Positions 1 to 9,959 of a stretch of DNA of 64,000 nt are shown here, piece after piece (position 1 is the first letter of the stretch; every line of letters starts with the position of its first letter). The notes below the pieces were generated by a model, which saw nothing but the letters and a program-made list of their open reading frames with translations, was not told the DNA's origin and searched no databases. The DNA lies in contig OX246743.1 in NCBI GenBank assembly GCA_945910005.1, forward strand, positions 14,180,587 through 14,244,586, in the 5' to 3' direction. A program made the position numbers and the translations under genes. This DNA comes from Isoperla grammatica. Lineage: Eukaryota; Arthropoda; Insecta; Plecoptera; Perlodidae.

Positions 1-94
1 TTCATATGTTGCATGTAGTGGCTCTCATGTCACTGACTTAGCGCAGGGTTTATCAAGTACAGTCACCTTCACATGCGAGGAAACATGCGTTGTC

Positions 95-188
95 TTCATA
101 TGTTGCATGTAGTTGCTCTCATGTCACTGACTTAGCGCAGGGTTTATCAAGTACAGTCACCTTCACAAGCGAGGAAACATGCGTTGTC
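95..188 (+). repeat. Reference 94-bp monomer (main class)
   Basis: This copy matches what appears to be the commonest base at every position, so it serves as the reference; I number monomers from its first base. Hand count gives 42 G+C of 94 (44.7%) and three CpG sites. Common variant positions are 20 (T to G), 39 (T to A, turning TAG into AAG), 45 (A to G), 56 (A to C) and 68 (T to G). It contains a CATATG palindrome at monomer positions 3-8 and a nine-base dyad GTCACTGAC at 29-37. The choice of first base is arbitrary because the array is continuous. Confidence 0.95.
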
Positions 189-282
189 TTCATATGTTGC
201 ATGTAGTTGCTCTTATGTCACTGACTTAGCGCGGGGTTTATCAAGTACAGTCACCTTCACAAGCGAGGAAACATGCGTTGTC

Positions 283-468
283 CTAATATGTTCAAGAAGT
301 GGCTTTCATGTCACTGACTTAGCGCAGGGTTTATCAAGTACAGTCACCTTCACAAGCGAGGAAACATGCGTTGTCCTAATATGTTCAAGAAGTGGCTTTC
401 ATGTCACTGACTTAGCGCAGGGTTTATCAAGTACAGTCACCGTCACAAGCGAGGAAACATGCGTTGTC
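283..468 (+). repeat. Two 93-bp monomers, CAAGAAGTGG class
   Basis: Two adjacent units (283-375 and 376-468) are each exactly 93 bp. They carry CTAATATGTTCAAGAAGTGG at the start where the main class has TTCATATGTTGCATGTAGTT, giving a 1-bp loss. This class usually sits in runs of one to three flanked by 94-bp units, for example near 2,910, 13,500, 19,220, 33,970 and 60,140. Because 93 is a multiple of three and the class lacks the in-frame TAG, runs of it create long open frames with a 31-residue period. The frames are a consequence of unit length; no coding function is supported. Confidence 0.93.
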
Positions 469-562
469 CTTATATGTTGCATGTAGTTGCTCTCATGTCA
501 CTGACTAAGCGCAGGGTTTATCAAGTACAGTCACCTTCACAAGCGAGAAAACATGCGTTGTC

Positions 563-1280
563 TTCATATGTTGCATGTAGTTGCTCTTTTGTCACTGACT
601 TAGCGCGGGGTTTATCAAGTACAGTCACCTTCACAAGCGAGGAAACATGCGTTGTCCAAATATGTTCAAGAAGTGGCTTTCATGTCACTGACTTAGCGCA
701 GGGTTTATCAAGTACAGTCACCTTCACAAGCGAGTAAACATGCGTTGTCTTCATTTGTTGCATGTAGTTGCACTCATGTCACTGACTTAGCGCAGGGTTT
801 ATCAAGTACAGTCACCGTCACAAGCGAGGAAACACGCGTTGTCTTCATATGTTGCATGTAGTTGCTCTCATGTCAGTGACTTAGCGCAGGGTTTATCAAG
901 TACAGTCACCTACACAAGCGAGGAAACATGCGTTGTCCTCATATGTTGCATGTAGTTGCTCTCATGTCACTGACTTAGCGCAGGGTTTATCAAGTACAGT
1001 CACCGTCACAAGCGAGGAAACATGCGTTGTCTTCATATGTTGCATGTAGTTGCTCTCATGTCACTGACTTAGCGCAGGGTTTATCAAGTACAGTCACCTT
1101 CACAAGCGAAGAAACATGCGTTGTCCACATATGTTGCATGTAGTTGCGGTCATGTCACTGACTTAGCGCAGGGTTTATCACGTACAGTCACCTTCACAAG
1201 CGAGGAAACATGCGTTGTCTTCATATGTTGCATGAAGTGGCTTTCATATCACTGTTTTAGCGCAGGGTTTTTCAAGTACA
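563..1280 (+). repeat. Left copy of a 7.36-kb-spaced duplication
   Basis: The series of variants here (CTCTTTTGTCAC, GTCCAAATATG, GCGAGTAAACATG, AAACACGCGTTG, GTCAGTGAC with CCTACACA, TAGTTGCGGTCATG) recurs in the same order at 7,926-8,642. The offset is 7,363 bp before and 7,362 bp after a 1-bp loss in the right copy near 7,954. The two copies diverge after the CATATCACTG monomer near 1,250 and 8,610. Confidence 0.85.
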
Positions 1281-1937
1281 GTCACCGTCAAAAGCGAGGA
1301 AACATTAGTTCTCTTCATATGTTGCATGTAGTTGCTCTCATGTCACTAACTTAGCGCAGGGTTTATCACGTACAGTCACTTTCACAAGCGAGAAAACATG
1401 CGTTTTCTTCATATGCTGCATGTAGTTGCTCTCATGTCACTGACTTAGCGCAGGGTTTATCTAGTACAGTTTCCGTCACAAGCGAGAAAACATGCGTTGT
1501 CTTCATTGGTTGCATGTAGTTGCTCGTATGTCACTGACTTAGCGCAGGGTTTATCAAGTTCAGTCACCGTCACAAGCGAGAAAACATGCGTTGTCCTTAA
1601 ATGTTGCATGAACTGGCCTTCATGTCACTGACTTAGCGCAGGGTATATCACGTACAGTAACTTTCCCAAGCGAGGAAACATGTGTTGTCTTCATATGTTG
1701 CATGTAGTTGCTCTCATGTCACTGACTTAGCGCAGGGTTTATCACGTACAGTCACCGTCACAAGCGAGGAAACATGCGATGTCTTCATATGTTGCATGTA
1801 GTTGCTCTCATGTCACTGACTTAGCGCAGGGTTTATCAAGTACAGTCACCTTCACAAGCGAGGAAACATGCGTTGTCCTAATATGTTGCATGTAGTTGCT
1901 CTCATGTCACTGACTTAGCGCAGGGTTTATCAAGTAC
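1000..1937 (+). repeat. Left copy of a 2,630-bp-spaced duplication
   Basis: Ten successive monomers match 3,630-4,567 at a constant offset of 2,630 bp, including rare changes such as CATTAGTTCTC, GTTTTCTTCATATGC, TCTAGTACAGTTTCCG, CATTGGTTGC, GAACTGGCC and GTATATCACGTACAG. Small differences exist: 1,254 has CTGTTTTAG where the partner has CTGACTTAG, and 1,115 has CCACAT where the partner has CCTCAT. The copies part company at about 1,938 and 4,568. Confidence 0.88.
1408..1689 (+). repeat. Three-monomer marker block (TCTAGT / CATTGGTT / AACTGGCC)
   Basis: Three consecutive 94-bp monomers carry a distinctive haplotype: TCTAGTACAGTTTCCG, then CATTGGTTGC with AAGTTCAGTC, then GCATGAACTGGCC with GTATATCACG and ACTTTCCCAAGCG, ending CATGTGTTGTC. 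Further complete copies start at 4,038, 15,003, 15,379, 16,692, 30,958, 32,271, 37,432, 38,745, 41,656, 42,969 and 58,456, each 282 bp. A partial, recombined copy starts at 11,343. The third monomer alone, ending CATGCGTTGTC, recurs near 20,560, 23,850, 46,830, 50,120 and 54,250. It is the best signpost for aligning the large segments. Confidence 0.93.
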
Positions 1938-3097
1938 ATTCACCTTCACATGCGAGGAAACATGCGTTGTCTTCACATGTTGCATGTAGTTGCTCTCATG
2001 TCACTGACTTAGCGCAGGGTTTATCAAGTACAGTCACATTCACATGCGAGGAAACATGCGTTGTCCTCATATGTTTCATGTAGTTGCGGTCATGTCACCG
2101 ACTTAGCGCAGGGTTTATCACGTACAGTCACCTTCACAAGCGAGGAAACATGCGTTGTCTTCATATGTTGCATGTAGTTGCTCTCATGTCACTGACTTAG
2201 CGCAGGGTTTATCAAGTACAGTCACATTCACAAGCGAGGAAACATGCGTTGTCCTCATATGTTTCATGTAGTTGCGGTCATGTCACAGACTTAGCGCAGG
2301 GTTTATCACGTACAGTCACCTTCACAAGCGAGGAAACATGCGTTGTCTTCATATGTTGCATGAAGTGGCTTTCATAACACTGACTTAGCGCAGGGTTTAT
2401 CAAGTACAGTCACCGTCACAAGCGAGGAAACATTCGTTCTCTTCATATGTTGCATGTAGTGGCTCTCATGTCACTGACTTAGCGCAGGGTTTATCACGTA
2501 CAGTCACTTTCACAAGCGAGGAAACATGCGTTGTCTTCATATGTTGCATGTAGTTGCTCTCATATCACTGACTTAGCGCAGGATTTATCACGTACAGTCA
2601 CCGTCACAAGCGAGGAAACATGCGATGTCTTCATATGTTGCATGTAGTTGCTCTCATGTCACTGACTTAGCGCAGGGTTTATCAAGTACAGTCACCTTCA
2701 CATGCGAGGAAACATGCGTTGTCTTCATATGTTGCATGTAGTTGCTCTCATGTCACTGACTAAGCGCAGGGTTTATCAAGTACAGTCACCTTCACAAGCG
2801 AGGAAACATGCGTTGTATTCAAATGTTGCATGTAGTTGCTCTTATGTTACTGACTTAGCGCAGGGTTTATCAAGTACAGTCACCTTCACAAGCGAGGAAA
2901 CATGCGTTGTCCTAATATGTTCAAGAAGTGGCTTTCATGTCACTGACTTAGCGCAGGGTTTATCAAGTACAGTCACCTTCACAAGCGAGAAAACATGCGT
3001 TGTCCTAATATGTTCAAGAAGTGGCTTTCATGTCACTGACTTAGCGCAGGGTTTATCAAGTACAGTTTCCTTCACAAGCGAGAAAACATGCGTTGTC
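1938..3097 (+). repeat. Ordinary satellite monomers, left part
   Basis: About twelve monomers of the main class with scattered TATCACG, TTTCATGTAGTTGCGGTC and CATTCGTTCTC variants, ending in three monomers of the CAAGAAGTGG region (2,702-3,115 reads as one open frame of 137 codons). A GCGGTCATGTCAC monomer occurs twice, near 2,087 and 2,274, 187 bp apart. Nothing other than satellite is visible. Confidence 0.85.
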
Positions 3098-3379
3098 TTC
3101 ATATGTTGCATGTAGTTGCACTCATGTCACTGACTTAGCGCAGGGTTTATTACGTACAGTCACCGTCACAAGCGAAGAAACATGCATTGTCTTTTTATGT
3201 TGCATGTAGTTGCTCTCATGTCACTGACTTAGCGCAGGGTTTATCAAGTACAGTCACCGTCACAAGCGAGGAAACATGCGTTGTCTTCATATGTTGCATG
3301 TAGTTGCTCTCATGTCACTGACTTAGCGCAGGGTTTATCAAGTACAGTCACCTTCACAAGCGAGGAAACATGCGTTGTC
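3098..3379 (+). repeat. 282-bp trimer, first copy
   Basis: Three monomers, of which the first has TTGCACTCATG, TTATTACGTACAG and GAAACATGCATTGTC followed by TTTTTATG, are followed directly by a second trimer at 3,380-3,661 with the same order. The offset is exactly 282 bp. The first monomers differ at their start (TTCATATGTTGC against CTCATATGTTTC), so the exchange point lies within that monomer. Confidence 0.87.
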
Positions 3380-3661
3380 CTCATATGTTTCATGTAGTTG
3401 CACTCATGTCACTGACTTAGCGCAGGGTTTATTACGTACAGTCACCGTCACAAGCGAAGAAACATGCATTGTCTTTTTATGTTGCATGTAGTTGCTCTCA
3501 TGTCACTGACTTAGCGCAGGGTTTATCAAGTACAGTCACCGTCACAAGCGAGGAAACATGCGTTGTCTTCATATGTTGCATGTAGTTGCTCTCATGTCAC
3601 TGACTTAGCGCACGGTTTATCAAGTACAGTCACCTTCACAAGCGAGGAAACATGCGTTGTC
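3380..3661 (+). repeat. 282-bp trimer, second copy
   Basis: Direct repeat of 3,098-3,379. The match begins inside the first monomer at TTGCACTCATG and runs through the ATGCATTGTC and TTTTTATG variants. Its last monomer has CGCACGGTTT, where the partner has CGCAGGGTTT, showing private change after duplication. Confidence 0.87.
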
Positions 3662-4567
3662 TTCATATGTTGCATGTAGTTGCTCTCATGTCACTGACTT
3701 AGCGCAGGGTTTATCAAGTACAGTCACCTTCACAAGCGAAGAAACATGCGTTGTCCTCATATGTTGCATGTAGTTGCGGTCATGTCACTGACTTAGCGCA
3801 GGGTTTATCACGTACAGTCACCTTCACAAGCGAGGAAACATGCGTTGTCTTCATATGATGCATGAAGTGGCTTTCATATCACTGACTTAGCGCAGGGTTT
3901 TTCAAGTACAGTCACCGTCACAAGCGAGGAAACATTAGTTCTCTTCATATGTTGCATGTAGTTGCTCTCATGTCACTAACTTAGCGCAGGGTTTATCACG
4001 TACAGTCACTTTCACAAGCGAGAAAACATGCGTTTTCTTCATATGCTGCATGTAGTTGCTCTCATGTCACTGACTTAGCGCAGGGTTTATCTAGTACAGT
4101 TTCCGTCACAAGCGAGGAAACATGCGTTGTCTTCATTGGTTGCATGTAGTTGCTCTTATGTCACTGACTTAGCGCAGGGTTTATCAAGTTCAGTCACCGT
4201 CACAAGCGAGAAAACATGCGTTGTCCTCAAATGTTGCATGAACTGGCCTTCATGTCACTGACTTAGCGCAGGGTATATCACGTACAGTAACTTTCCCAAG
4301 CGAGGAAACATGTGTTGTCTTCATATGTTGCATGTAGTTGCTCTCATGTCACTGACTTAGCGCAGGGTTTATCACGTACAGTCACCGTCACAAGCGAGGA
4401 AACATGCGATGTCTTCATATGTTGCATGTAGTTGCTCTCATGTCACTGACTTAGCGCAGGGTTTATCAAGTACAGTCACCTTCACAAGCGAGGAAACATG
4501 CGTTGTCCTAATATGTTGCATGTAGTTGCTCTCATGTCACTGACTTAGCGCAGGGTTTATCAAGTAC
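3630..4567 (+). repeat. Right copy of the 2,630-bp-spaced duplication
   Basis: Partner of 1,000-1,937 at constant offset 2,630 bp (28 units, two of them 93 bp). It includes a complete marker block at 4,038-4,319. The following monomers at 4,568-5,090 (ATGCATTGTCGTC, TGCGTAGTC, TGCTTTGTC, then two 93-bp units) resemble the L-segment series near 11,710-12,200, so this copy joins two haplotypes. Confidence 0.87.
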
Positions 4568-5410
4568 AGTCACCTTCACAAGCGAGGAAACATGCATTGT
4601 CGTCATATGTTGCATGAAGTTGCTCTCATGTCACTGACTTAGCGCAGGGTTTATCAAGTACAGTCACCTTCACATGCGAGGAAACATGCGTAGTCTTCAC
4701 ATGTTGCATGTAGTTGCTCTCATGTCACTGACTTAGCGCAGGGTTTATCAAGTACAGTCACCTTCACAAGCGAGGAAACATGCTTTGTCTTCATATGTTG
4801 CATGTAGTTGCTCTCATGTCACTGACTTAGCGCAGGGTTTATCAAGTACAGTCACCTTCACAAGCGAGGAAACATGCGTTGTCCTTATATGTTCAAGAAG
4901 TGGCTTTCATGTCACTGACTTAGCGCAGGGTTTATCAAATACAGTCACCTTCACAAGCGAGGAAACATGCGTTGTCCTTATATGTTCAAGAAGTGGCTTT
5001 CATGTCACTGACTTAGCGCAGGGTTTATCAAGTACAGTCACCGTCACAAGCGAGGAAATATGCGTTGTCTTCATATGTTGCATGTAGTTGCTCTCATGTC
5101 ACTGACTAAGCGCAGGGTTTATCAAGTACAGTCACCGTCACAAGCGAGGAAACATGCGTTGTCCTAATATGTTGCATGTGCTGCTCTCATGTCACTGACT
5201 TAGCGCAGAGTTTATCAAGTACAGTCACCTTCACAAGCGAGGAAACATGCGTTGTCCTCATATGTTTCATGTAGTTGCGGTCATGTCACCGACTTAGCGC
5301 AGGGTTTATCACGTACAGTCACCTTCACAAGCGAGGAAACATGCGTTGTCTTCATATGTTGCACGAAGTGGCTTTCATAACACTGACTTAGTTCAGGGTT
5401 TATCAAGTAC
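4568..5410 (+). repeat. L-like run with 93-bp units
   Basis: The order ATGCATTGTCGTC, CACATGCGAGG, TGCTTTGTC, two CAAGAAGTGG units, one main unit, and a GTGCTGCTC unit matches the start of the series at 11,700-12,370 and its copies. At 4,940 the AAATACAG variant of that series is present. After 5,240 it switches to TTTCATGTAGTTGCGGTC monomers. No gene is supported. Confidence 0.82.
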
Positions 5411-5444
5411 AGTCACCGTCACAAGCGAGGAAACATTCGTTCTG

Positions 5445-5579
5445 TTCATATGTTGCATGTAGTGGCTCTCATGTCACTGACTTAGCGCAAGGTTTATCAC
5501 GTACAGTCACTTTCACAAGCGAGGAAACATGTGGCTATCACGTACAGTCACTTTCACAAGCGAGGAAACATGCGTTGTC
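5445..5579 (+). repeat. 135-bp composite unit with 41-bp partial monomer
   Basis: A normal 94-bp monomer is lengthened by 41 bp, because the sequence from TATCACGTACAG to AAACATG is present twice at a spacing of 41 bp (5,495 and 5,536). The junction reads CATGTGGCTATCAC, joining the end of one monomer to the middle of another, which amounts to a 53-bp loss from an extra monomer. It is one of only two places where I see the register broken by more than 3 bp. Confidence 0.9.
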
Positions 5580-7925
5580 TTCATATATTGCATGTAGTTG
5601 CTCTCATGTCACTGACTTAGCGCAGGATTTATCACGTACAGTCACCGTCACAAGCGAGGAAACATGCGATGTCTTCATATGTTGCATGAAGTTGCTCTCA
5701 TGTCACTGACTTAGCGCAGGGTTTATCAAGTACAGTCACCTTCACAAGTGAGAAAACATGCGTTGTCCTAATATGTTCAAGAAGTGGCTTTCATGTCACT
5801 GACTTAGCGCAGGGTTTATCAAGTACAGTCACCTTCACAAGCGAGGAAACATGCGTTGTCTTCATATGTTGCATGTAGTTGCTCTCATGTCACTGACTTA
5901 GCGCAGGGTTTATCAAGTACAGTCACCTTCACAAGCGAGGAAACATGCGTTGTCCTCATATGTTTCATGTAGTTGCGGTCATGTCACTGACTTAGCGCAG
6001 GGTTTATCACGTACAGTCACCTTCACAACTGAGGAAACATGCGTTGTCTTCATATGTTGCATGAAGTGGCTTTCATATCACTGACTTAGCGCAGGGTTTA
6101 TCAAGTACAGTCACCGTCACAAGCGAGGAAACATTCGTTCTCTTCATATGTTGCATGTAGTTGCTCTCATGTCACTGACTTAGCGCAGGGTTTATCACGT
6201 ACAGTCACTTTCACAAGCGAGGAAACATGCGTTGTCTTCATATGTTGCATGTAGTTGCTCTCATGTCACTTACGTAGCGCAGGGTTTATCAATTACAGTC
6301 ACCTTCACAAGCGAGGAAACATGCGTTGTCCTAATATGTTCAAGAAGTGGCTTTCATGTCACTGACTTAGCGCAGGGTTTATCAAGTACAGTTACCGTCA
6401 CAAGCGAGGAAACATTCGTTCTCTTCATATGTTGCATGTAGTTGCTCTCATGTCACTGACTTAGCGCAGGGATTATCAAGTACAGTCACCTTCACAAGCG
6501 AGGAAACATGCGTTGTCTACATATGTTGCATGTAGTTGCTCTCATGTCACTGACTTAGCGCAGGGTTTATCAAGTACAGTCACATTTACAAGCGAGGAAA
6601 CATGCGTTGTCTTCATTGGTTGCATGTAGTTGCTCTCATGTCACTGACTTAGCGCAGGGTTAATCAAGTACAGTTACCTTCACAAGCGAGGAAACATGCG
6701 TTGTCTTCATATGTTGCATGTAGTTGTCCTCATGTCACTGACTAAGCGCAGGGTTTATCACGTAAAGTCACCTTCACAAGCGAGGAAACATGCGTTGTCC
6801 TCATATGTTGCATGTAGTTGCTCTCATGTCACTGACTTAGCGCAGGGTGTATCACGTACAGTCACCATCACAAGCGAGGAAACATGCGTTGTCTTCATAT
6901 GTTGCATGAAGTGGCTCTCATGTCACTGACTTAGCGCAGGGTTTATCAAGTACAGTCACCGTCACAAGCGAGGAAACATGCGTTGTCTTCATATGTTGCA
7001 TGTAGTCGCTCTCATGTCACTGACTTAGCGCAGGGTTTATCAAGTACAGTCACCGTCACAAGCGAGGAAACATGCGTTGTCCTAATATGTTGCATGTGCT
7101 GCTCTCGTGTCACTGACTTAGCGCAGGGTTTATCAAGTACAGTCACCTTCACAAGCGAGGAAACATGCGTTGTCTTCATATGTTGCATGAAGTGGCTCTC
7201 ATGTCACTGACTTAGCGCAGGGTTTATCAAGTACAGTCACCGTCACAAGCGAGGAAACATGCGTTGTCCTTATATGTTGCATGTAGTTGCTCTCATGTCA
7301 CTGACTTAGCGCAGAGTTTATCAAGTACAGTCACCTTCACAAGCGAGGAAACATGCGTTGTCTTCATATGTTGCAAGTAGTTGCTTTCATGTCACTGACT
7401 TAGCGCATGGTTTATCAAGTACAGTCACCTTCACAAGCGAGGAAACAAGCGTTGTCTTCATATGTTGCATGTAGTTGCTCTAATGTCACTGACTAAGCGC
7501 AGGGTTTATCAAGTACAGTCACCTTCACAAGCGAGGAAACATGCGTTGTATTCATATGTTGCATGTAGTTGCTCTTATGTTACTGACTTAGCGCAGGGTT
7601 TATCAAGTACAGTCACCTTCACAAGCGAGGAAACATGCGTTGTCCTAATATGTTCAAGAAGTGGCTTTCATGTCACTGACTTAGCGCAGGGTTTATCACG
7701 TACAGTCACTTTCACAAGCGAGGAAACATGCGTTGTCTTCATATGTTGCATGTAGTTGCTCTCATGTCACTGACTAAGCGCAGGGTTTATCACGTACAGT
7801 CACCGTCACAAGCGAGGAAACATGCGATGTCTTCATATGTTGCATGTAGTTGCTCTCATGTCACTGACTTAGCGAAGGGTTTATCAAGTACAGTCACCTT
7901 CACAAGCGAGGAAACATGCGTTGTC
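5580..7925 (+). repeat. Ordinary satellite monomers, left-centre part
   Basis: About 25 monomers of mixed classes. Notable variants are CTTACGTAGCG with AATTACAG near 6,270, GGGATTATCAAG near 6,470, CACATTTACAAG near 6,590 and CACGTAAAGTC near 6,759. The same set in the same order recurs in M1 (24,420-24,920) and M3 (54,640-55,140), so this part is an older or parallel copy of that series. Single 93-bp units occur near 5,770, 6,335, 7,090 and 7,650. Confidence 0.82.
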
Positions 7926-8642
7926 TTCATATGTTGCATGTAGTTGCTCTTTTTTACTGACTTAGCGCGGGGTTTATCAAGTACAGTCACCTTCACAAGC
8001 GAGGAAACATGCGTTGTCCAAATATGTTCAAGAAGTGGCTTTCATGTCACTGACTTAGCGCAGGGTTTATCAAGTACAGTCACCTTCACAAGCGAGTAAA
8101 CATGCGTTGTCTTCATTTGTTGCATGTAGTTGCACTCATGTCACTGACTTAGCGCAGGGTTTATCAAGTACAGTCACCGTCACAAGCGAGGAAACACGCG
8201 TTGTCTTCATATGTTGCATGTAGTTGCTCTCATGTCAGTGACTTAGCGCAGGGTTTATCAAGTACAGTCACCTACACAGGCGAGGAAACATGCGTTGTCC
8301 TCATTTGTTGCATGTAGTTGCTCTCATGTCACTGACTTAGCGCAGGGTTTATCAAGTACAGTCACCGTCACAAACGAGGAAACATGCGTTGTCTTCATAT
8401 GTTGCATGTAGTTGCTCTCATGTCACTGACTTAGCGCAGGGTTTATCAAGTACAGTCACCTTCACAAGCGAAGAAACATGCGTTGTCCTCATATGTTGCA
8501 TGTAGTTGCGGTCATGTCACTGACTTAGCGCAGGGTTTATCACGTACAGTCACCTTCACAAGCGAGGAAACATGCGTTGTCTTCATATGTTGCATGAAGT
8601 GGCTTTCATATCACTGACTTAGCGCAGGGTTTATCAAGTACA
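7926..8642 (+). repeat. Right copy of the 7.36-kb-spaced duplication
   Basis: Partner of 563-1,280. It carries one extra 1-bp loss in CTCTTTTTTACTG near 7,954 and private changes such as CTACACAGGCG near 8,278 and CACAAACGAGG near 8,371. Its right end passes into the CATTCGTTCTGTTC monomer shared with 5,435. Confidence 0.84.
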
Positions 8643-8769
8643 GTCACCGTCACAAGCGAGGAAACATTCGTTCTGTTCATATGTTGCATGTAGTGGCTCT
8701 CATGTCACTGACTTAGCGCAGGGTTTATCACGTACAGTCACTTTCACAAGCGAGGAAACATGCGTTGTC

Positions 8770-8904
8770 TTCATATATTGCATGTAGTTGCTCTCATGTC
8801 ACTGACTTAGCGCAGGATTTATCACGTACAGTCACCGTCACAAGCGAGGAAACATGTGGCTATCACGTACAGTCACTTTCACAAGCGAGGAAACATGCGT
8901 TGTC
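8770..8904 (+). repeat. 135-bp composite unit, second copy
   Basis: It has the same 41-bp partial monomer and the same CATGTGGCTATCAC junction as 5,445-5,579, with TATCAC spaced 41 bp apart (8,820 and 8,861). The preceding monomer is different: ATATATTGC and GGATTTATCACG with CCGTCAC. The offset to the first copy is 3,231 bp upstream of the junction (at TTCTGTTCAT) and 3,325 bp at and after it, so one extra monomer sits upstream here. Identical junctions imply one origin followed by copying. Confidence 0.9.
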
Positions 8905-9959
8905 TTCATATATTGCATGTAGTTGCTCTCATGTCACTGACTTAGCGCAGGATTTATCACGTACAGTCACCGTCACAAGCGAGGAAACATGCGATGTCTT
9001 CATATGTTGCATGAAGTTGCCCTCATGTCACTGACTTAGCGCAGGGTTTATCAAGTACAGTCACCTTCACAAGTGAGAAAACATGCGTTGTCCTAATATG
9101 TTCAAGAAGTGGCTTTCATGTCACTGACTTAGCGCAGGGTTTATCAAGTACAGTCACCTTCACAAGCGAGGAAACATGCGTTGTCTTCATATGTTGCATG
9201 TAATTGCTCTTATGTCACTGACTTAGCGCGGGGTTTATCAAGTACAGTCACCTTCACAAGCGAGGAAACATGCGTTGTCCTAATATGTTCAAGAAGTGGC
9301 TTTCATGTCACTGACTTAGCGCAGGGTTTATCAAGTACAGTCACCTTCACAAGCGAGGAAACATGCGTTGTCCAAATATGTTCAACAAGTGGCTTTCATG
9401 TCACTGACTTAGCGCAGGGTTTATCAAGTACAGTCACCTTCACAAGCGAGGAAACATGCGTTGTCTTCATATGTTGCATGTAGTTGCACTCATGTCACTG
9501 ACTAAGCGCAGGGTTTATCAAGTACAGTCACCGTCACAAGCGAGGAAACATGCGTTGTCTTCATATGTTGCATGTAGTTGCTCTCATGTCAGTGACTTAG
9601 CGCAGAGTTTATCAAGTACAGTCACCTACACAAGCGAGGAAACATGCGTTGTCCTCATATGTTGCATGTAGTTGCTCTCATGTCACTGACTTAGCGCAGG
9701 GTTTATCAAGTACAGTCACCGTCACAAGCGAGGAAACATGCGTTGTCTTCATATGTTGCATGTAGTTGCTCTCATGTCACTGACTTAGCGCAGGGTTTAT
9801 CAAGTACAGTCACCTTCACAAGCGAAGAAACATGCGTTGTCCTCATATGTTGCATGTAGTTGCGGTCATGTCACTGACTTAGCGCAGGGTTTATCACGTA
9901 CAGTCACCTTCACAAGCGAGGAAACATGCGTTGTCTTCATATGTTGCATGAAGTGGCTT
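8905..9959 (+). repeat. Ordinary satellite monomers leading into L1
   Basis: The first part (to about 9,175) matches 5,580-5,850 at an offset of 3,325 bp, including AAGTGAGAAAACATG. From 9,181 the series with GCGCGGGG, two or three CAAGAAGTGG units, CCAAATATG and GTCAGTGAC follows, as at 184-1,130. Nothing but satellite is visible. Confidence 0.83.

Noticed and set aside
128..136. TGACnnnGC core, as in antioxidant response elements, in nearly every monomer
   Set aside because: The preceding base is C where the published element wants a purine. A nine-position loose motif in a repeated unit is weak evidence.
177..204. Hairpin ACATGC with GCATGT across the monomer boundary
   Set aside because: Only six base pairs with a 16-nt loop and no compensating changes seen. 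The CATATG palindrome in the loop region is likewise too short to imply a structured RNA.
2430..2450. Possible CENP-B box around CATTCGTTCTC
   Set aside because: It shares only TTCG with the known box and lacks the downstream CGGG; the other fixed positions do not fit. It occurs only in one monomer subtype.
2702..3115. Open frames of up to 137 codons on the + strand (also 13,290-13,703, 16,015-16,428, 29,245-29,658, 36,469-36,882, 38,068-38,481, 42,292-42,705), with a 31-residue repeat
   Set aside because: They arise from frame-keeping 93-bp units plus the T39A change that removes a TAG. Their starts and ends follow unit class, identical sequence in neighbouring monomers is read in all three frames, there is no promoter or start context, and the residues do not form a recognised domain.
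5530..5545. Insertion of a mobile element at the 41-bp disruption
   Set aside because: The extra bases are entirely satellite-derived, and there are no terminal repeats or foreign sequence.
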